The notes beneath the pieces are model-generated. The model had not been told where the DNA came from, made no database searches, and saw only the letters and a list, made by a program, of their open reading frames with translations. Positions 57,351-64,000 of a stretch of DNA of 64,000 nt are shown piece by piece. Location: positions 15,041,811 to 15,105,810 of the forward strand of contig CM023449.1 of the NCBI GenBank assembly GCA_013339765.2. The letters run 5' to 3'. Position numbers and translations under genes: made by a program. The first letter of the stretch is position 1. Every line of letters begins with the position of its first letter. This DNA is from Haemaphysalis longicornis. Taxonomy: Eukaryota; Arthropoda; Arachnida; Ixodida; Ixodidae.

Positions 57351-58169
57351 TGTTGGGAAGTTGCTATCCCACTGTTGCCTCCAAGGTTGGGAAATGACGA
57401 TCCCACCGCTGCCACCACTGTTGGGAATGACCATCCCACCGCTGGCACCACTGTTGGGAAATGACGATCCCAGGGCCGTTGCCAAGGTTGTGACTCGCAT
57501 CCAGCTCGTCACCGATGGTGGGAATCAGCCATCCCGCCGCTGTCACGCTGTTGGGACTGGCCATCCGAGCGCAGTCAGAGGTGTAGCGGACGTTTGCCTT
57601 GCTCCGTCGCTATCGACGCGGCGCAGAGCCGAGCGAAGAAGTTCTCGAGCCGACGAAAACTTAAAGTAACATTTATATACAGTATTTACAGGGTAAGCAA
57701 ACGTTACATAACTCGCACAAAGGCGACAGCACCCTTTTCACTCGGTGCTTCCGAAGAGACTGGTGCCGGAGAGCAGCCGCCGAGGAAAGCCGACGATGAG
57801 AGCCTCCGAGCTTCTTTTATAGCCCGGGAAGTTCGTTGTGGCCCCGAGAAGTTTGAAAAGCTCCAATCAGGGCTCTCGCTGCCTGAAGTTGAATTTCCGA
57901 CGAATGGTAGCGAAGCGGGTGAGTCAGCTGCGCCGCCGATGGGGAAAGGGAGAGCGATTGCCGTCGCCGTCTCCGTGACCCTCGCCTCCGGGCGTAGCGA
58001 CATGCCCTTGTTTGGGTCGTTCTCCGCTGAGGGATTCGGGCCGCGCCGCAGAGTTTCGAGATGCAGGAGTCGGCCGCGCCGCAGCGACAAAGGGAGAGGC
58101 GTGACTCAGCCTCGCTGTCGGCGCGTCGCCTCGTTGCAACGCCTTTGGGCCAGGCGCTCTGGCACAACA
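57351..58169 (-). repeat. 5' LTR of the Gypsy element
   Basis: Same length as the other LTR. TATAAAAG on the minus strand at 57814-57821 is the likely promoter. It differs from the 3' LTR by 14 one-base indels and one substitution by my count. Confidence 0.93.
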
Positions 58170-58173
58170 GGGC

Positions 58174-59182
58174 AACCTGTCTCCGAATGCTCGCTGCGTA
58201 ACGCGAACGCCGCGTGCTGTGCCGAGATATGGGCAGGCCATCGGCATAGCTTCGCTGACGTCTGTTTTGGCATGGCTGTGGTAAGCGGGCTTCTGCCTAC
58301 AAGTCGTTGGGGACCATGTGTTGTTTTGTGAGGGTTGAATTTGAAGTGCGTATCGCGCGCCCGTAACATTTCTGAGCCCCATTTTCCCAGTCCAATTGTG
58401 TTACATAGCAGGGCCCCGCCGGCCCTGAGGGGTGAACAACATTGAAATTTGTGATGGTCGGAAAGTTCAACGCCGAGTTTTCTATTCTATGTTGACAGCC
58501 ATTGTGGCGGTGAGAAATAATTTCTCCCAAGGCTTTGACGCCAGAGTTTACCGAGAGCTGAAGTCGCAGAGCACGTGAACACTGGCGGTACGAAAGACAA
58601 CGTCAGCAGGTCAGGGAGTCAAAAATTGACTCATGTCCAAGTGATTCTCACTGATATGGAAGCCTAGGTCAAACCGACAGGTATTTCACGGCATCAAATT
58701 TCCAAGCCGCTCTGGGCCCCCAAACCAACGTTGTTAAAAGCCTATATTTCGGCTGTAACAGTAGAGCGGAGACCAATTACAGCCAGACAAAAATCCTGGG
58801 TCATCTCCACTAATATGAAACGTTCGGAGGGGTGAAGTATGCAGTTTATAAGTGTATTCTTGTCGCCTTCGTGTTTTGGCCAACAGAGATGGTTTCGTTG
58901 GGGGGTAGAGGTGTACAGCTTTGCTGTAAAAGTCTCTTGTCTTTGAAACACGAAGCTCTCTAGCGCGTGGCCAAACGAGTGTCCCGGCGGTGTTTTTTAG
59001 TACGCGTTACGTTACAGCACGAGTTCGTAAACGAGTTTCTCGGTGTTTTAGTGCCGTGACAACATGAGACGACGATTACGGTGACAACGATGACAGGAGA
59101 CGATAACATCTCCAGCCCCTAAGGGGATTCACCCTTTAGAAACTGGCTAAGCTTCTGTAAGTAGTAGCAATGACGACATTGT
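58174..59182. repeat. Unassigned sequence ending in a shared repeat terminus
   Basis: 58896-58930 carries GGGGGGTAGAGGTGTACAGC and TTTGCTGTAAAA, shared with 8811-8846 and, inverted, 10131-10166. The 300 bases before it may belong to the same repeat family. No coding sequence. Confidence 0.45.
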
Positions 59183-59189
59183 TTAGCGC

Positions 59190-60106
59190 CAGCGAACTAT
59201 CAGGCCCACTATTCCTGGCAAAACGTGAGTACAGGTGCCCAATACTCTAAAAAAGTGGCGTAGTTTTGTAACGATGGGGAAGCGCCAAGCAAATGCACGT
59301 GCTTTGGGGTTGTGGTTCCGCTTCGAGCTACTTTCGCTTCGAGTCTGTAGCGAGTCGATCCAATTGGATACTTTGGCTAGCTGCATTGCCAAGAGCATGT
59401 CTCCTACGTCCGTTTCTTCGGTCCTGCACGGGGATGGGTCATGCAGTCACAAAGATGGCCGGCGTGGTCGACTACGACAATTGCCTCGTACTTTTTTACA
59501 TGCCGGTGTCGGTGTATACTGCGGTCTCGTGATCTTTAACCTTCCTCAAATGAACTTGATCCGGCCCTGTAGCCTGTTCTTGCGTAGGTTTGGATCTATG
59601 TTTTTGGTAGAGGAGAGGCTTTATGCGGAGTGCGGGCAGGCGTTTCTTTTCAGAGAGGATGCCTGTCTTGCTTACAACAGCACGTCCCCATTCTGTTTGT
59701 TAGGCGACTATCTTGGTGCTAGGAGAGTGTTTCCTTTGATTTGAGAGCCTATTTCTTTGATTTGAAGGTTTACACAATTTGAGGGCCTATTTTTTGCCAT
59801 GATCATCAACATCCTATTGAGGTCGACTGCAGGACGAATACTTCTCCCATTGACGTTTACCGCTCTAGTCCTGCGCTCCACGAGTGCATTCTTTGCCACT
59901 GAGATAATGGCCTTGCCTTTCTTGTAGACCCATCTGTGGCTGTCCGTTCTGTTACCCTGGTGGACCACCGGCTGTGAGTTTGTCTCACGGTCAAAACTGT
60001 GACGTTTAAGGACTGCCTTATATGCTGTCCTGATGATGGTATTTGTTCGATTTTCTTCGGTGTGAGTAAATTCGTGGCGCAGTAGGCTCTGCAATACCCG
60101 GCTCAT
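59190..60106 (-). pseudogene. LINE remnant, strongly decayed
   Basis: Minus-strand pieces: NTIIRTAYKAVLKRHS (about 60020) resembles the linker after the RT in tick I-type LINEs. AVYTDTGM at about 59515 resembles the first RNase H strand, and IDSLQTR at about 59355 the second. HVLPGIVGL at about 59220 sits where W-PGH-GL would be. Frames are broken throughout, so the assignment rests on motif order only. Confidence 0.4.
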
Positions 60107-60555
60107 AATCAGTGGCTGAATGAGTCGTACCGTTTCTTTTTCTTCCTTTCCTGCTCTTCTCTTGGCTAAGCGTTTTGTAGTGTGTGCAGTGGTTAGAGAT
60201 TTTTTTCTTTTTTGGAGATTGTAAGTGCGGCTCTGCCACTTGACTTTAGAGCCTACCGAGCATTCTTACGTACTGTTCCCTGGGAGGACATCCGTACCTA
60301 TTTCTAAGGTGATTTTTACGTTGGCCGCGTGGCGCCCTCCGTCGCTCTTTAAGCGGAGCTTGCAGTGAAGGCAGAGCCACGGGATTATTGAAAAGTAGTT
60401 CCAAAATTCATGTGATTAGACACTTGGGTTTTATTTTAGTTTGTTTCTGCTCAATTAATGCCTCGGTTGATTTCTGAGAGACTGGCGTTATTCCTTTTCC
60501 CACTGTTTTAGTTAGGTTGCCTAATGTTGGTACCGGCATTAGTACCGATGGAAAG
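60107..60555. other. Unassigned sequence
   Basis: Nothing recognised. Confidence 0.45.
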
Positions 60556-60770
60556 CACGCCTGGATGGCGCAGTGGGTAACACATTGCGCTGCTGAGCCC
60601 AAGGCCGCGGGTTGAATTCCCGGCCGCTGAGGTCATTTTGCTGATGGAAACACAAAACTGAAAAGCCCGTGTACCGGCATTTCGGCGCATGGTGAAGATC
60701 CCCAGGTGGTCGAAATTATGGTGGAGCCTTCCACAATGGCGCTCCCCGTAGACCAGGCAGGTTAATTACC
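60556..60770 (+). mobile_element. SINE (Ruka-like), old copy
   Basis: The head GATGGCGCAGTGGGTAAC gives an A box, and GGTTGAATTCC a B box with one change. The body GATCCCCAGGTGGTCGAAAT, GGAGCCTTCCACAATGGCG follows the family. The end (GCAGGTTAATTACC) is diverged. No target duplication was found, consistent with age. Confidence 0.8.
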
Positions 60771-62104
60771 GGAAATTTATTTTCATCTTCTGGTGGAGAG
60801 GCGCTTTGGTGTGATGGCGTCAGTTGCGGGCAGGGCTGTCGACCGTGTGTGGCGAGTACGCTACCACCGACTGGGCGTTGAACAAACTTCACTGCCCAGG
60901 CGCCGCACGTGCTGAAAATGCCTGTCCTTTCTTGCGTCTCCGCCGTAGCATCGCTGTCCTCGATGTTAATCTACCTCTACTCCTCCTTTATCCTCCTTTC
61001 GACACTCCTGTTGCCCCTGCGCTATATTCCAGATTCATGCAAGCCCTTTAGTCTTGCTGCATCGGTCGTAGCTTTCGGCTCCCAGCGATGACGTATTTTC
61101 GCGGACGCTTGATGCGCACGGCTGATAGCGGACGGCTAGAAGCAAGGGAAAATTTAAAAATTACCGTAATAACGCTACCGCGTTAAAAGTAATGTTCTAG
61201 TGGTTCTGGTTGGTTTAAAGCAGTGCAAGCATCAGTCGGTGCTAATTCAGACCTGCTTAAATACAAGTTTAATTTAGAAAGTCGGCATCTCAGGGCTGTG
61301 AAGGATATTTGAAATTTGCAGTAAGAGCAGAGGGATGCGTTCCACTTAAATTCCAAATGCTCATACACTACCCTATCAAGGATAGCGTTGGTGTGGCCAC
61401 TGAGCAGGAGATAGCGTCGTAAGCGGGCTGCAGTAACGCATGTCAGATTGAGGTAGATAGGCACTGCTGGGCCACGTAAAGCAACACCACCAAATCATCT
61501 GCAGCCTCATTCAGTACGACTCACGCATGTTCAGTGACCGACACAATGCGTACAGAGATTATGTGAGCGGGGGAAAATGCTGGAAAATGTTTAGATGAAT
61601 ACATTTGTCACGTTCGTCAAATGAAGTACAAAGAGACAGGCAGTTCGCGATACAAATAGCCTGTGAAAGAAGCTAGAAATTTCTCTAATTTCCAAAGACA
61701 TGGCCAAAAGCTTTGCCTCAAAGATGGACGTGTAGTCTCACATTCTGAAGTAGAAATTCCAATCCAGGTCGCGAAAGCATATTCCCACAGCAGCTTTCGT
61801 TTCGCGTCCTTCTCTTCTTCCTAGACCCCCTCCTCCTTCTCCTCTTCTCTATATCCTCTTTGAAGGGTAAGTCGCATGTCAACAGAGCGAATTGGCCAGG
61901 GCTTGAAAATAGTCTAATTAGTTTGTAGCGACAAGCCACAGTGCTAGCGGCAGCAGCGTGACGTAGGACAACGAGCGCGCTCACCCGCCGTAGGGCTCGC
62001 GCGCCTCTGGCATCAGTAGATAGAGACCCAACGGCGTTCCGAGGAAACCGGCCTTGCTACGTGGTCTGGTCGTCTCTCTTTTAACGCCTCCGTGGCATGC
62101 GCTT
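60771..62104. other. Unassigned sequence
   Basis: A minus-strand frame (61183-61464) ends with DACTALNQPEPLEHYF, faintly like a LINE knuckle, which I regard as unproven. 61800-61850 is a CT-rich tract. The last 120 bases may be flank or LTR of the next Gypsy relic. Confidence 0.35.
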
Positions 62105-62109
62105 CACAG

Positions 62110-63100
62110 TTAGTGACTCAGACGTAATCTCCCTCCCAGCGCACCTTGACGAGTCAATTTGTTTGTAGCCGGTACGCTGTCAAACGAGTCGTCCCGAGAC
62201 GGTGAAGGAGCGCGGCGAACAAAGTAGACTCGAACTGCCGTTCCGTGGTGGGTGACGATGGATGATGGGCATCCGAAGCGCGCTACCCACGTCGACCCGA
62301 ATGCTGATGCTACCGTGGGTGTGGAGGATGTCGGGTAGCGGTGTGGCTTCGGGCCAGCGTGTGAATCGGTCCACACAAGTCAGTAGGTAGCGGTAGCCTT
62401 GGCATGGGAGCAAGAACCGACGAGGTTGATGTACACGAAGGCGAAGCGCCCATCAGGTTGTAGGAACGCCTTGCTGGCGCAACTGGGTACCGGTGAACCT
62501 TTGCGCGTTGGCATAGTGCACAGGCGGGGACCCAGGCACGAACATCAGCGTTCATGCGAGGCCAAACAAAAGGAGCCGTGATGAGTTTCTGCGTGGCACT
62601 AATCCCAGGATGGGCCACGTTGTGCAGGGTGTCGATGAGCTCGCGACGGCAGGTTTTGGGTACGAATGGTCGTGGCTTTCCGGTAGACAAGTCGCAAACG
62701 ATCTGCTGTCTGTCGAGTGTCATGTCTTCGAGCTGGAATGCAGTGGGGGATGTGCGAAGACGCCGCAGCTCCGTGTCGTCTGCTTGTTCAGCAGCCAGCC
62801 GGTGGAGGTCGGGCGCAATTAAACGGGGCGAAGTGGAGGCAATGGCGTCCACGCGACTTAGAACATCCGCAGCTGTGTTGTCGACGCCACTGCCATGCTT
62901 TATAACCATCGTGTACTCAGACAGGTAGGAAGCTTCCGCACTTCTAGTGGTGTGTAATGGGTGTCGGGCCGGCTGATGGCGTACGTCAAGGGTTTGTGGT
63001 CAGTGAAGATGGTGAACTGGCGACCCTCTAGAAGATGTCGGAAATGACGCACAGCCAGGTACACCGCCAAAAAATCACGCCCGAAAACACTGTACCGGGT
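62110..63100 (-). pseudogene. Gypsy pol relic: RNase H and integrase
   Basis: Minus strand, in order: FGRDFLAVYLAVRHFRHLLE and FTIFTDHKPLTYAISR (RNase H, 62950-63090), VIKHGSGVDNTAADVLSRVD (end of RNase H), a zinc-binding HNVAHPG ... CALCQRAK (HHCC, about 62500-62620), and an integrase core with CVDRFTRWPEATPLPDI (about 62340-62390) and FGCPSSIVTHHGTAV (about 62240-62280). The usual VTD-RG is VTHHG, so the second catalytic Asp is lost. Frames change at about 62900-63100 and 62400. The rest of integrase and the 3' LTR are absent below 62110. Confidence 0.85.
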
Positions 63101-63848
63101 TTACGGTGGGGTTAGACGTTTCGAGAAAAAGGCCAAGGGCTGCCACGCGCCGTTTACGTGATGTTGGAGGACAGCTCCCACTGCAAAACTCGAGGCGTCG
63201 GTCATCAGTGCGAGTGGACGTCCTGGATTTGGGTGAGCGAGTAGAGCGGCGTTTGCCAGCCTACGTTTGATGGCGTGAAAGGCGGCCTCAGTATTTGCGT
63301 TCCAGTCCAATTCGGTGGTAGAGCGCTTCCCGGAAAGCAGGCAGTCGAGAGGCTCAAGCAGAGTGGCGCAGTTCCTGATAAAACGACGGTAGAAGTTTAC
63401 CAGACTCAGGAACTGGCGAAGCTTGGTGACCGACGTTGGTGTTAGGAAATCAAGAATGGCCTCGGCCTTGTTGGAGAGGGGCCGAATGCCTGTCGCATCC
63501 AATCGATGTCCCAGAAAGTTGAGGGCATGAACACCGAACTCGCTCTTGGTTGCATTGATGATGACGCCGTTGGCAGCTAAGCGTTCGAGGAAAATGCGGA
63601 GATGCTGAAGATGCTCCTCTAGGGACGTACTTGCCATCAGCAGATCGTCCACGTAATCATAGATGAAGGGCAGTCCACGCGCCACAGTACCGATGAAACG
63701 CTGAAACGTTTGGGCAGCGTTCCTGAGGCCGAACGGCATTTGGAGGAACTCGAAAAGGCCGAAAGGTGTTGTGATGGCTATCTTGTATATGTCCTCAGCG
63801 ACGGGGATCTGGTGGTACGCCCGGACAAGGTCAATTTTTGAAAATATT
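63101..63848 (-). pseudogene. Gypsy pol relic: reverse transcriptase
   Basis: The minus-strand frame is open for about 248 codons: TIFSKIDLVRAYHQIPVAE, TPFGLFEFLQMPFGLRNAAQ, YDYVDDLLMAS (catalytic YVDD), KSEFGVHALNFLGH, LRQFLSLVNFYRRF, and the first RNase H strand ALMTDASSFAVGAVLQH. All expected RT palm motifs are seen from the first Asp (KIDL) onward. The N-terminal fingers are missing because the sequence switches at 63849 to the start of another LTR-like element. Confidence 0.9.
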
Positions 63849-64000
63849 GTCACGTGTACAAGAAGTTTAAAGAGGACGACGACGAAGGGAACGCCTCCAG
63901 CCGACGAAGGGAACGCCTCCAGCCACCTGTCTTCAGCGCGTGCCGACGAACTGTCGACGACGACGAGGAGGGGCAGAGTGTCTCGGGAAGTGGCGCGCGA
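63849..64000. mobile_element. Start of another LTR-like element, cut by the window edge
   Basis: TGTCACGTGTACAAG begins exactly where the Gypsy RT reading stops. A direct repeat of GACGAAGGGAACGCCTCCAGC (two units) occurs at about 63880-63922. TGTCACG is a common LTR opening. The other end is outside the window. Confidence 0.5.

Larger units (their letters stand above)
53015..58169 (-). mobile_element. Gypsy-type LTR retrotransposon, internally deleted, young
   Basis: Two 819-bp direct repeats (53015-53833, 57351-58169), each TGTTGGGAA...GGCACAACA, bound 3.5 kb. GGGC occurs at 53011-53014 and 58170-58173 as target duplication. A primer-binding site (57332-57349) and gag start next to the right LTR set the direction as minus. 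A purine-rich GGCGGCGGGGG on the minus strand just above 53834 is the polypurine tract. Most of pol is missing, so this copy would depend on another element for movement. Confidence 0.93.

Noticed and set aside
61183..61464. Possible LINE knuckle in DACTALNQPEPLEHYF
   Set aside because: Only one Cys is in place and no RNase H precedes it. Too weak.

Overview
The window looks like nuclear DNA of a hard tick (ixodid), packed with transposable elements. I base this on tRNA-headed SINEs whose body matches, from memory, the Ruka-type SINEs of ticks, on LINEs with RNase H and a terminal CCHC knuckle, and on BEL/Pao, Gypsy and Penelope relics. I see no bacterial gene organisation and no convincing intact host gene. 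The few possible host exons are marked as weak.

Layout. 0-0.6 kb: the 3' end of a BEL/Pao element with its LTR. 0.6-1.2 kb: a tRNA-like sequence and a SINE. 2.9-3.9 kb: small inverted-repeat elements. 6.6-10.8 kb: two copies of one dispersed repeat, the first split by a minus-strand LINE fragment. 9.5-12 kb: satellite-like arrays. 12.5-22.8 kb: mostly AT-rich, unassigned sequence with LINE tails and one possible minus-strand terminal exon. 23.1-24.3 kb: two related inverted-repeat elements side by side.

The core is a nested stack at 24.27-44.93 kb. A minus-strand LINE ('LINE A') is cut into three pieces. One gap holds a nearly full-length plus-strand LINE ('LINE B', 39145-44717) flanked by a 10-bp target duplication. 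The other gap holds a 13.3-kb block (24513-37767) bounded by inverted CACTCT/CACACT termini and a TA duplication. Closing that gap restores the zinc-knuckle region of LINE A. This block is the best candidate for an undescribed element. Inside it is an old inverted duplication more than 1.1 kb long, and a SINE with a perfect 19-bp duplication sits in one arm.

44.94-46.26 kb: a Penelope-like element fragment with a GIY-YIG domain and a hammerhead-like 3' motif, split by a solo LTR. 48.05 kb: a full-length SINE with target duplication. 52.14-52.77 kb: a terminal-inverted-repeat element. 53.0-58.2 kb: a young, internally deleted Gypsy element on the minus strand with two 819-bp LTRs and a 4-bp duplication. 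59-64 kb: a decayed LINE, a SINE, and a Gypsy pol relic cut at 63849 by the start of another LTR element.

The two Gypsy LTRs differ by 14 one-base indels in short homopolymers but only one substitution. That pattern suggests long-read consensus error, so many frameshifts in this window may be artefacts. Family names come from reading motifs, since no search could be run.
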